A DNA stretch of 60,000 bases, taken from assembly GCA_950295325.1 (NCBI GenBank), contig OX485807.1:48454440-48514439 (forward strand). Reading direction: 5' to 3'. Positions within the stretch are counted from its first letter, which is position 1. Each line of letters begins with the position of its first letter. This document shows, in pieces, positions 34,389 to 44,660 of this stretch. A program made the translations under genes and the position numbers. The notes beneath the pieces were generated by a model. The model worked only from the letters and a program-made list of their open reading frames with translations. It did no database searches and was not told where the DNA came from. This stretch comes from Polytrichum commune. Taxonomy: Eukaryota > Streptophyta > Polytrichopsida > Polytrichales > Polytrichaceae.

Positions 34389-34535
34389 CATAACATTATT
34401 CAGATCTATAACAATGTTATGTGGGATTGACAGTCTTATGTGGAATACTCCTCACATTCAATCTGAATGTGAGGAACATTTTGCAGAACATTGTCAGTCC
34501 CAAAGAACATTGTTATGAATCTGAATAATGTTATG
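34389..34535. repeat. 147-bp hairpin
   Basis: The outer arms CATAACATTATTCAGAT and ATCTGAATAATGTTATG are exact complements. The fold continues inward with imperfect pairing to a central CCTCACATTC/GAATGTGAGG stem. It could be a small MITE or a miRNA-type precursor; nothing in the sequence separates these. Confidence 0.75.
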
Positions 34536-35234
34536 CAAAAACCCCAATATCAAATGCCGAATAGTGTTGGCCTGTTGATAAACAAGAACTTAACTTCTAA
34601 TTGAAAGGAACTTGCCAACAAACACACCAAAAAAACATACTCATATGTGGAAGTAGCTAGGCAACTTCAAGCCTTCGCAAATAGGGTATTGAATACATTA
34701 CTGTATGTTGTTACTGTGGCAATCCATTGAACATTCAAAGGTTGCATTGTGCAATGTCACTAAATTAGCATAATTCAACCTAATTGTATAATGTATCAGT
34801 AGAAAAACTATATATAAGGCTTAGAGTTGTGGCATTTGAATATGTTTCTCTATGTGCTCACTTCTTGTAGGATATGAAACACATAATACTTTTCTTGGTT
34901 TTTTTCATCTTGGCGTTGGCTATGTTGGCCTTTTGTCTTCAAGAAAAAAAGAAAAAAGAAGCACGGAATACTTGAGACATGATTAGCAAATTCAAATTGC
35001 ATCCGTAGCCAGTTGCTTCCTAATCTCTAGAGGTCATTTTCGTACGTTAATCATTATTGGCCACTGCGAGATACACACCAAAAATCTTACATATGTGATT
35101 GGTGTTGCACTTTAAGGTAGTTTGACATGCCTAGTTCCAACATAGCAACAATTTTGACACCTATATTTGATTGGTATATGGCAAGGTGCGGATCTAAGAA
35201 CGGACACCAAAATGAATGTGTTCAAAAGAGATTG

Positions 35235-35360
35235 TTCCCAATGTTCCCTAGTAGTTCCCATGAGTGTGTCCATGTGTGTTCCCAATGTTCCCTAATAGTT
35301 TCCATATGTGTACCCATGTGTGTTCCCAATGTTCCATAGTAATTCCCACATTTCCCAATA
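35235..35360. repeat. 44-bp tandem repeat, about 2.7 units
   Basis: TTCCCAATGTTCC begins at 35,235, 35,279 and 35,323. The units also share CATGTGTG. The frames over it are by-products. Confidence 0.8.
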
Positions 35361-36330
35361 TGTTTCCAATGACATTCCTAAAAATTTCCGGTGGATCTCA
35401 TACAACCACTCATAGTCTTAAAATAGTCCTAAAATCCCCAAAATGTTAATATAGTGTTTTGAGATCATTTGTTACATTGAATAAAAGCATCTTCAAGTGG
35501 GATTCGGATGCAGGCACTAAACCTATGAGTGTCCCATTGGCTCACCCTAGGACCACGTGTATGAGAACAAGCTCAATTCACATCGCATCAAAATAACATT
35601 TCTTTTTTACTTCTTTTTCAAATGGGATAAATCAGACAAAAGACATCTCAAATATATTGTTTGTTATATATTTGGGTGGATCCAAGACCATGGACTTCCC
35701 ACCTCAAATTTCTTTTTAAAACTTATGACCAATATCTTACACGAAATAAGAGAGTCGTCTTACATCAAAAGTACGATGAAATAAAACTTTCATCCACATC
35801 AATTACATGGAAGAACAATTATTGTGGCTCACATTGATTTTGAACCAAAGATTTGGTGTAGGTTAGAAATTAAGGTGGCCCACACTAAGAGGGCTATTTA
35901 GTATACTATTGATAACAAACCCCTCTACAAATCTTAGGGGCAAGTTTATTTGTCACGTGCATTGATAAATCCTAGTGTATGAAGTTTGTAATCTACGACA
36001 TAATGTCAACAAGATTGCTCTCTCATCAATAATAATAATAATAATAATAATGTTGTTTTCACCTTCAATCTTTTCTACATATAACCTTTGTTCTTAACAA
36101 TTGAAGAAATCCTTCTAGACATTATACCCATGGAACATAAACCATGATGAGCTCAACTCATTGTGCACCCAACTTGTTTCAATAGCATCGAGTATATAAA
36201 TACGTGTATAGTCGTAAGGAGCTTTGAACTTCAACTTATTCTAGATTGTTACCATTCAAATTTCCAAAATAATACACAATGTTGCTATTAGAGTGAAAAA
36301 TGTACTACTAATTTGTGAGCCTCTTGGTAG
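35361..36330. other. No gene; (AAT)n microsatellite
   Basis: AT-rich DNA. A clean AAT-type microsatellite lies at 36,028-36,051. No coding motif was found. Confidence 0.4.
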
Positions 36331-36335
36331 AAAGC

Positions 36336-36463
36336 ATGCTTACCAAATTAATTAAGCCTTATTATTTATAAATTTTATTTACTGGATTTAATCATGATTT
36401 ACTGGAATTAATTCCAGAAAATAAAATCTATAAATAACTAGGCTTAATTAATTTGGTAAGCAT
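36336..36463. repeat. 128-bp hairpin
   Basis: ATGCTTACCAAATTAATTA at the left is the exact complement of the right end, TAATTAATTTGGTAAGCAT. An inner palindrome CTGGAATTAATTCCAG lies near the centre. The DNA to the right (36,480-36,545) recurs inverted at about 56,120-56,215, so both belong to one AT-rich dispersed family. Confidence 0.75.
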
Positions 36464-36544
36464 TTTTCTGATTTAATTGGGATTAATTAGGATTAATCAT
36501 AATCAATTAGACTTAGTTACATTCAATCACACTTAATTAGTTTA

Positions 36545-37955
36545 AATGCATATGAATACTTAGTGAAAGTAGAACGTATTAACTAAAATATTATAATATA
36601 TACCATATTTAAAATAAATTGCTAATTTTAGTTCCATTGTAGAATGACAAAGACACTTTCAATGGTAAGTCACAAAAATTATAACCTCAGTGCTAATGAG
36701 GGTTTTGTAATATTTTTGACTTCCAAGTTTATTACATGCCTTATTGGTGGTTTCACTTTGTAAATGAAATCGCAGTCAATTGCTTACTTACTCAATGGAT
36801 GTGAACATATATATTAGATTTTGGACCTTGAAGGTGAAGTGCACTCAATATGGGATTTGTGGATAAGTGTCCGTCAAGAATGTAAGGGCAATGGTTTTTT
36901 TTTCAAGTCGGGCGGGTAGGCAACAATTTTCGGTCGGGTCCAGAGTATATGGATTTTTGGACGGGTGGTTGCCCTGCCCGAATCTACCTCCCCCAAAAAG
37001 CTCTTGGAGGGGAACTTAACGTCCTCCAAAAATCATTGCATATGAACATCCCTCACTCATGGAATGAAAACACCTGAAATAGTATGTAGGTTCCAAACCA
37101 AATGTTGAAAATAATTAGAGACTTCATTCAACCTCGTATTTGCAAAATAAATAAATAAATAAATAAACAAAAATTTATGACAACACAAATTGCGTGCTAC
37201 ATGTGAAATTTTGTATACGTGCACTCCAATGCTCCAAATCGGCTGCATGGTTGGAAGAGGTAGTAGCTAGGTACACTAAGTTCTAAGTCGAATACATTGT
37301 AAGCTAAGTAACAATCCCGTACCCTAGTATATATACCACCTGCCAGTTGCACAACAACCGTTTGGTCAACAACCTGAAGCTTCTTAGTGAGGGTAGCTTG
37401 CTCTTCAAGTTAAAATTATTATTCCAAATTTAGCTTTCATGCATAATGGTGACAACTCCTGCTTCAAGTTTTTGGGGTTTGGAGTCACCTGATAACTTAT
37501 AAGTGAGAGACATCAAAAACGGCATTTTGTTTTGTTTTGGTTTTTTTCCTTGTTCTTTGGATTGGAATGACACATTTTAGAAAAAACTATGTAGAGTTGG
37601 AAGTGTCCGTTATAGGCCCACATACCAATGTAATTTGTTCCGTTTTGCACAAGAACACACATGTTAACTTAAATGTTAAATGTTTTTTTAGCATGTGTCA
37701 TAGCAATTGTGTATTCTCTCTTGGTATTGAATGATATGAATTTTCCATCAAATGTTTTTTTAAGGTATTATGTGTGGATGTCAAAAAACGTTGACTTTGC
37801 CAAATAACAAGCAACTATATCACTATCTACCAACAAATTCACATTACAACCTATGTGAGCATTGCACATCTTCAAATAGTGTATGTATTGCAGGCCTGAA
37901 ACCTTGTAGGGCTTGTGCACTAGTAACCGAGCATTACAATGTGGTCAATTTGTTG
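36545..37955. other. No recognised feature
   Basis: AT-rich spacer before the duplicated segment, including a short (AAAT)n run near 37,146-37,167. Frames are short and carry no family motifs. Confidence 0.4.
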
Positions 37956-38881
37956 GATCCTTTGGTGTAAATGCACACTTTGTATGTTGATCACATGTCA
38001 AATATAACTATATTCATAATTTCTCCTTCAGTCACATAATTCAAACCCATAAATAACAATAGTATTAATTTTGGACTAGATTGTACATTGAGCCCCTTAC
38101 ACCTGTAAAGGTCAAAGACCATTCATCCATTGCCAATAGTAGCCATATTTGAAGCATTGGTGTTTTGAAGGAGAAGCCAAAGATATCAAATATTAATCAT
38201 ATGTACATGTGTTCATGTACAAATGCATGTGTTCGATGTATTAAAAAAGGCCAAGAACTTTCATGTCTACATATAATTATGGGACCATTAGGAAAGTGTA
38301 AGTGGAACAAATTATTTTATAAAAAGTAAAAGGTTTTTCAAAGATGTTTTTAGTTCGGGAATGACATGAGACACCCCCAATTAGACCGTAAGTAAGGTCA
38401 TGTTGGATTTAATTGGCCCACAACATGTAGGGGTCTTGTTTTAACTTGAACCCTCTCATCCAACGATGAGTGAGTTTACATACTCCACACCAATCCAAGA
38501 CTATTCAAAATATGCAACAAATGATGTTTAAAGACATTATTTAATGTTTGAATGATCTACTTTTCCACCTCATAACCATCTACAAAACATGAACTACATT
38601 ATATCATGGCTCAAGACATTTTGGTTACGATAGCTATATACACTAGTTGAAAGTCCATCTACTACTTTGCACTTTCCAATTCACATTTTGGAACATTTGT
38701 GAGACCATACATGGATGAGTATGAGACAAAGCCTTTGAAAGTAGGATGGTTTTAATCACATTTTTCATCCAATTCTACATAGCCATGCCCATTTCAGGCC
38801 TGCAACTACAAGTGTCGATCACCAGTATCAAACCTCCGATCAATTGGGCCAATCTTTTTCCTCGTCTTCTGATATGGCTTG

Positions 38882-40285
38882 CTAGGGGCCGAAGTTTATT
38901 TTCAGCCCAGGACACATTGCTTCTAATTTCGTAATCTCATCCGTAGTCAAAGATATTTTCTCACAACCCCGAATCCTGCAGTATCTCAAAAGTCTACACT
39001 GACTCAAATCGGGCACTTCTTGCAATTTGTGGCACACTACTATTTCAAGCCGTTCCAACGCAGTCATGGGCATAGTGCTGATCAACCTCTCCAACCTCCC
39101 ACAATATCTAATACTCAACTTTTTCAATTCCGGGAACAAACTCAGATCTGGTAGCTCTCTGCATCTCGGAAGGTCCTGAAGTCTCAAAGTGTGTAGCGCC
39201 ATTCCAGTTCCAATTCGAGGGTGGTCGACCGAAAGAGTGTCCGAGGACTTTGATATGCTCACCCCTGCCCATACCACTTTGATATTTGGGCAGTCAACCA
39301 CTTCCAATTCTTCAAGTCTTGTCAACTTGTGCATATCAGGTAATGTCTCCAAGCTATTGCACCAGTATATGGATATATTTCGTAAGGAAATCAAGTTGCC
39401 CAAACATGACACATCCTTAAACTTGCAGTACCTTATGTCTACCCTTTGTAATCTTGCTAGATTCAAGAGATTGGGCATCCTTTCAATGCCCTGCCCCGAC
39501 TCCCTTATCTCTAGATCTTCCAAACTCACCACATCGCTAAAAGTTGGTGTTCCCCTCCAATTCCTCACCCTGAGGGTGACTAATTTGTTCAACTTGTGAG
39601 GATTAAAGCCACCTTGTAGTGCTTCATGCTCAATTCTTAATGTTTGCAAAGCTATTAGTTCACTTAAGCCTGAAACTCCTTTAAGTGAAGAGGAGTAACT
39701 CAAATCCAATGTTTGTAAGTTTGTGAGCTTGTGCATGTCCGGCAACGCAACAAGTCTATGGCAAAATGAGGCTATAAACTCCTCCAAGGCCACTAAGTTG
39801 CCTAGCCCCGGCACCGCTACGATTGAAGCACACCAACCAATGTTCAACTTCCGTAAACGCGTGAGTTGTTGAAGGTTGGGCAACTCTTCAAGATTTGAAC
39901 ACATGTAAAAAGAAAGTTCCTCCAAGGCCACTAAGTCACCCACACATGGGCAAGACCGTAATGAAATACACCAAGAAAGTTTCAAGTATCGCAAGTTGTA
40001 ATGCTTTGCAGTAACGCCTGATATGGCCTTTTCATCAAAAAAACCTTCAAAGCCATTTTTACGTTTAACGCCCGACCGATTCAAAAATGCCAATTGATTA
40101 TCGTTTCCGGAATAACCTAAATCGTTTCCGGAATAACAGAGGCAACGCAAATTTTGTGGTATTGAAATCAAATTGACGGTGTCATCACATATCAATATTC
40201 GTAATTCCTTCATCTCGGAAAGGGTAAGGTTCATGTGTGGTTCTGAATCTTTGATAACCAAAGTTTGAAGAGAATGGCCCAATGC
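38882..40285 (-). CDS. TNL copy A exon 3: leucine-rich repeats
   Basis: Acceptor GTGTGCAG at 40,286. The 468 codons are open to the stop at 38,882. About a dozen LRRs of 21-24 residues are visible, with the plant-type pattern L..L.L..C..L..LP.L..L..L..L.. (for example LRYLKLSWCISLRSCP, LEELSFYMCSNLEELP, LEELEVVDCPNIKVV). A short tandem duplication (YSGND twice) lies near the N-terminus. It is the recognition domain and has no stops. Confidence 0.9.
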   Translation of the reverse strand, partial: ALGHSLQTLVIKDSEPHMNLTLSEMKELRILICDDTVNLISIPQNLRCLCYSGNDLGYSGNDNQLAFLNRSGVKRKNGFEGFFDEKAISGVTAKHYNLRYLKLSWCISLRSCPCVGDLVALEELSFYMCSNLEELPNLQQLTRLRKLNIGWCASIVAVPGLGNLVALEEFIASFCHRLVALPDMHKLTNLQTLDLSYSSSLKGVSGLSELIALQTLRIEHEALQGGFNPHKLNKLVTLRVRNWRGTPTFSDVVSLEDLEIRESGQGIERMPNLLNLARLQRVDIRYCKFKDVSCLGNLISLRNISIYWCNSLETLPDMHKLTRLEELEVVDCPNIKVVWAGVSISKSSDTLSVDHPRIGTGMALHTLRLQDLPRCRELPDLSLFPELKKLSIRYCGRLERLISTMPMTALERLEIVVCHKLQEVPDLSQCRLLRYCRIRGCEKISLTTDEITKLEAMCPGLKINFGP

Positions 40286-41511
40286 CTGCACACAACCATC
40301 CATGTCACATGTATTTTAGTTTGACGTTAAATAGTTATCCTATCTAGCACCAAGCTTAGATAAACATAAACCATTACTAACATGTATAATTTAACTCTAA
40401 TATACTAATTCCATCAATTTCCTTGCATTGGAAGTTCAACTTCATTTCTAAGATCCACGTAGATCCCCCTTTCATAACACAAATGGATCCACGTTTAATC
40501 TTGAAATGGGCCTTTATTAATTTTTGGCTTTCACCAAAAGGGACTACCTTGCGGCTATGATCACTGATCCTGGCATGAGGACTCTTAATTGAAACCTAAA
40601 TGACGTATGTGGGTCACTATGATATTAAACCCCTTATATACGACAAGTTTATAGAGAAAAATAATTGTATACATACTATTGGCATGCTAGAAAATGGACT
40701 CGTGTATTTATACTAAGCTTTTGAATTTAATGTTATAAATGCCTCCACTACATATACAATATAACAAATCATTAACGTAATAGGACTTTATTACATATAA
40801 AATCCACTTTCGATTTCCAATGTGAAAGTCACTAAACATTTTTTCATGCATAGCATGTAACACAATAATTTACCCACAATCCAAAGAGCAAAATTCAAGG
40901 GAGCCCATGAGCTCTCCAAGAGCCTTCAATTTGTAAAGCCTAGAACCCAAATGCCAATCTTAACAAGAATGAACCTGGTAATTATTGAGGACAATTACCA
41001 TATGACAACAATGGATGAGAATGTGAATTGGTGAAACTAACCAATCTATTGTCAATTTTGTTCTTTAAACCATAGGGCCCCCTCTTGTACATCCACCTTT
41101 ACTTCACATTTATTGATATTAGCTTTTTTAAATGTACACACCAAAGATAAATAATAACTCTCCCATACATATACCATGTACGATAATGCCTCAAATTATA
41201 ACTCTTCTTACACTCACGTTAGTTTGTACATGGTACGAAGAGTCCACCCCCTAGGTCAAAGATGAAGCATCCATCAATTATGTTGGATTCACACCAACCT
41301 TTGTTTGGCGTCCTCTTTGGTTTTTCTAGCTTACAAGAGGTGATGAAGATTTTGAAGTGTTTGTGAAGTTGAATAGATTTCAATGGCTTACAACCAATGA
41401 TGTTAGTTAGTTTGACAATCAAGCTCATATATTTAGTTGTTCAAATATTGAGTTGCCAATAATCCATGGCTCACATGTAAATCAAAAGCTTGATGCATTG
41501 AAAATTTGTAC
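40286..41511 (-). other. TNL copy A large intron
   Basis: A 1.2-kb non-coding intron between the NB-ARC and LRR exons, supported by GT (41,511) and AG (40,286) ends. Parts recur at 27,952-28,430 (copy B) and 11,610-12,185 (copy C), so this segment is the most widespread piece of the family. Confidence 0.7.
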
Positions 41512-42631
41512 CTCTCTCTCCTCCAATAATATTAAGGACTTAGGCATCCATAAGCGGCGTGTACTATCCCCCGCTTCAACTCTTTCAATTCCGCGTCCCA
41601 TGTCCCTTAAGTGGTCATGCATTGTAAAGCAACCTTCTAAATCCACTGAAATGAGTGCCTTCTTTTTAAGATTCTGGATGCCCAACCTAGGCTGCCAGTT
41701 TTGTGATCTCCAAACGCATATACCCATATCTTCCGACTCTCCAAGTAAAGCACATGCAATATCCAAAAACATCATTTTCTCTTTTTCTTCAAGCGTATCA
41801 TAGCTGATTCGAAGACAATTCAAGATTTTCGTATCATCCAGTGTCCCACCGGAATTCAACTTGCTCTTCACATCCTCCCACACATCCAAATCCACCTCTC
41901 TATTCAAGAGACATCCGTAAATTTTCTACACCAATGGAACTCCACAACACAACTTACTGATCTCTGTCGCCAATGCTTCATATTTTGGTCTCATTTCACA
42001 ATCCCTTCCAAAGGCAAAAGATGTAAACACACGTTTCGAATCTTGCGGATTCAACATTTTGACCTCATGAACATAAACCTCTTGCTCGAGGGGTTCAAAT
42101 ATGTTTGAAGCTTCAAACACACGCTTGTCGCGTGATGTCACAATGCATACGCTACCTTCTTTTAGCATCTTGCGTGTCATAATGGAATTCAACATCTCAA
42201 CATTAGAAACATCATCCAAGACCACAATAATTTTTTTCTTGCTTAACCTTTCCTCAAGAATAGGTTTCAACTCCGATTTGTTGTCATTATCGATCGCTCT
42301 TGAACAAAGATCCTTCAACAACCGCTTTTGAATCTCCACTACTCCATGACCTTGCATTAGCTTGTCTGCTACATCCTCAACATAACAACTTGCCTCGAAC
42401 CTTTTGCACAATTGGTTATATAACTCTTTTGCCAAAGTCGACTTTCCAATTCCGCCCATTCCCCACAAACCCAACGCAGAAACTCCTTTCTCAAAGACTT
42501 GGCGTTGAATTAGCTTTTCGGCAACTTGTTTCACACCAGCCACATGTTCACCCACATCCAAAGGCAATGACTTGTTTGCCAATTCCAATACTCTTTCGAC
42601 AACCTTCGTCACCAATTCCACTTCCAAGCTT
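41512..42631 (-). pseudogene. TNL copy A exon 2: NB-ARC domain with TAG
   Basis: Acceptor TTTGTAG at 42,632; donor GAG/GTACAA at 41,512/41,511. Motifs in order: P-loop GMGGIGKST, kinase-2 IIVVLDDVSN, RNBS-B CIVTSRDKRVFE, GLPL-type CGVPLV followed by TAG (41,926-41,928), then winged-helix sequence LDIACALLGE and MHDHLRDMG. Copy B has Leu codon TTG at the position of this TAG, so the stop arose in copy A by one base change. Confidence 0.9.
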
Positions 42632-42812
42632 CTACAAACAACCAATTATAATAAATTTTAGTTTGGAATAAGAATAATGTAGAGTTAAAATCTAAAACTT
42701 CTAATAACACAATACATGCACATACGATAATATTCTAGGTCTAGTGTCAAGAATGATGTAGTTTAACCATCTAGACCATTTCACAACACGATATATTATG
42801 GAGATAAAGTAC
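42632..42812 (-). other. TNL copy A small intron
   Basis: A 181-bp intron between the TIR and NB-ARC exons, with GTACTT at the donor and TTTGTAG at the acceptor. It is phase 2, and joining restores an Arg-Ser codon pair. Confidence 0.75.
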
Positions 42813-43342
42813 CTTGTCGATTTATCGCAGTGCTCCCAACCCATAAGTTTAGAAGCTACTTCCAAATCTGCTTTCCATTGTTGAATAAGATTTGAGTCGA
42901 ATTTCTTTTTCAACTTCTCGAATCCATCTTTAAATTGACCTATTTCTGGATTACGCAATTCCCAAGGTTTCACATTGTAGAATACTGGAAGAATCTCCTT
43001 GCGTGGATGAGCCTCCAACATGACATGTAGTTCCTTCAAACACCACTCGGACTCTGCATATCTCTCTGAAAAGACCACCACAGCTATCGGAGTATTCTTG
43101 ATTCCATCCTCGATAGAATTCCAACACTCTTCACCAATACGAATAGATTTGCAATCTAGGTATGGTTGCAACCCTACTCTTTTGAGGTCCTCGTACAAAA
43201 ACCCCACAAACCCCGTCTTCGTGTCTGGGCCTCTATGGCTTAAAAAAACATCATACTTTTCAAATTTATCTGCACATCGACAAGGTGATTGGTTGGTACA
43301 AATCTCCGCAATGTCTAACTTTCCAAATATTAATATGTATAA
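42813..43342 (-). CDS. TNL copy A exon 1: TIR domain
   Basis: The frame is open from 43,342 to the donor at 42,813 (ACAAG/GTACTT). It contains YDVFLSHRGPDTKTGFV, a DCKSIRIGEE block, and SERYAESEWCLKEL, whose Glu after WCLK is where TIR NADases keep their catalytic residue. It ends EHCDKSTR, and the split codon joins SLEVEL of exon 2 in phase. The start codon is unresolved. Confidence 0.85.
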
Positions 43343-43349
43343 TCAAAAC

Positions 43350-44180
43350 CTCTAGTATGGACAAGAGATAAACCTATATTCTACGCAAGGAAATTTCTAA
43401 ACAAGTCAAAACGCCTCGGCTCAAACATGATCTTACTCTCCCTTGTGGCTTCCATTGTCATAGGTGAATGGTGGGAGCAACTAGCCTCACTCGCCATAGG
43501 TCCGTGACACCTGGCAAATTCTGCATTGAAATTGATTGCACAAAATGAATATAAAATGATGTAAATGTGCAATTCTTATTATTTTCCCCTCATCATTCAA
43601 CCTATGGGCAATGTTATACAATCATCATAATCATGTAACCAATGCAAATTATGTGAAAGACATGCAAATGATGCTAATATTTATGAATGTTGCCAACAAG
43701 CTTGAGTTCCTCATACATTACAATCTTCAACAAAAGTTGACATACTAAATGCCAACTTAAAAACTTTGATGCGGGCTCCTCATTGCATTTGCTATGACAA
43801 AGATGGCAAACCTTTGTCCATCCAATCCTAATACATGCTTGTTTACGCCTTCAAAACCACTCTTCGTATTGTATACATATTAACCCTATAATGAAAACTT
43901 GCAGATTAGGGATAAATGCCACCTAGACGTTACTTTGTGAGCAAGACGTTACTCTTGATCTAGATAGTGAGTGAGACATATTGACGCCTAAGTAATTTTG
44001 TATATCATTGTAGAGACCTCGTTTGCTTGACTCGCCTTTCAGACCTTATACATGTTAATGAACCCTACGAAACCTTGCAAGAGCCTACAAACACAAGCTC
44101 GCATCCTTCTGACGGCACATGAAGAAGGATATCTCTCTACAACATTCCAGACCTTGGACAACTAACCAACTCATTCAATT
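43350..44180. other. TNL upstream region, no second gene
   Basis: The minus-strand frame 43,381-43,572 ends close to the TIR exon and contains two Met codons in a polar stretch (SHHSPMTMEATRESKIMFEP). It may encode the TNL N-terminus if an intron or indel joins it. Beyond it there is AT-rich DNA without motifs. Confidence 0.35.
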
Positions 44181-44182
44181 AT

Positions 44183-44660
44183 TAGTTAACTAGTTGCCAT
44201 TCGTAAGTATAGTTGATCACGATTTGACCTGCCAGAAATTGTAGTTAACTATAGTTGTTTTAAATGCGGTGTGCCAAAAAATCTACTTAACTATAGTTAT
44301 ATCTAGTTAACTAAATATGTAATTAACTAAAGTTGAATGCAACTTATTCACGGAATTATGTTGTAGTGTTGTAGTGTCACTGGTGTGTTATTTGCTTCGA
44401 TGTTGTACATGGAGATTATTCTGGAGCCCAATATTGTGTGTGATCATATAAAGGCATTTCTTGATGATCCTCAGTGGCCCGAGCATATTAAAGACCCTCA
44501 ACTGAAGCAAATCAAGAGACAAACTTCTTCCAATATATAATAATACTTGAAAGTTTTTCTAGTTAACTATAGTTGTTCTTCAAATATGTTTGAAAATTTT
44601 CTAGTTAATTATAGTTGTTCCCTTAAATGTATTGAAATAAATCTAGTTAATAGTAGTTAT
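44183..44660. repeat. Cluster of CTAGTTAACTATAGTTGTT-like words
   Basis: At least six variants of TAGTTAACTATAGTT occur at about 44,183, 44,241, 44,282, 44,300, 44,560, 44,601 and 44,643. Spacing is irregular (41-60 bp where adjacent). It looks like a degenerate tandem repeat. Confidence 0.6.

Larger units (their letters stand above)
37960..43342 (-). repeat. Segmental duplication, copy A (TNL locus)
   Basis: The more complete copy of the segment also found at 25,880-31,925. The gene lies on the minus strand. The downstream flank (37,960-38,880) is homologous to the flank of copy B, in line with duplication of the whole locus rather than retroposition, since introns are also shared. Confidence 0.85.
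38882..43342 (-). pseudogene. TNL (TIR-NB-ARC-LRR) immune receptor gene with one premature stop
   Basis: A plant intracellular immune receptor: TIR (NADase/signalling), NB-ARC (nucleotide switch), LRR (recognition). Three exons fit GT..AG rules: TIR up to 42,813; NB-ARC 42,631-41,512; LRR 40,285-38,882. All key motifs are intact. The single lesion is TAG at 41,926-41,928 directly after GVPLV of the GLPL motif; the same frame continues with KIYGCLL. No in-frame ATG precedes the TIR. The Met-containing frame at 43,381-43,572 could be an upstream exon or be frameshifted. It is either a recent pseudogene or an intact gene misread at one base. Confidence 0.85.

Noticed and set aside
39189-39599. 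136-codon plus-strand ORF
   Set aside because: It is the antisense shadow of the LRR exon. The same applies to plus-strand frames at 30,941-31,267, 41,453-41,803, 42,300-42,671 and 43,020-43,355.
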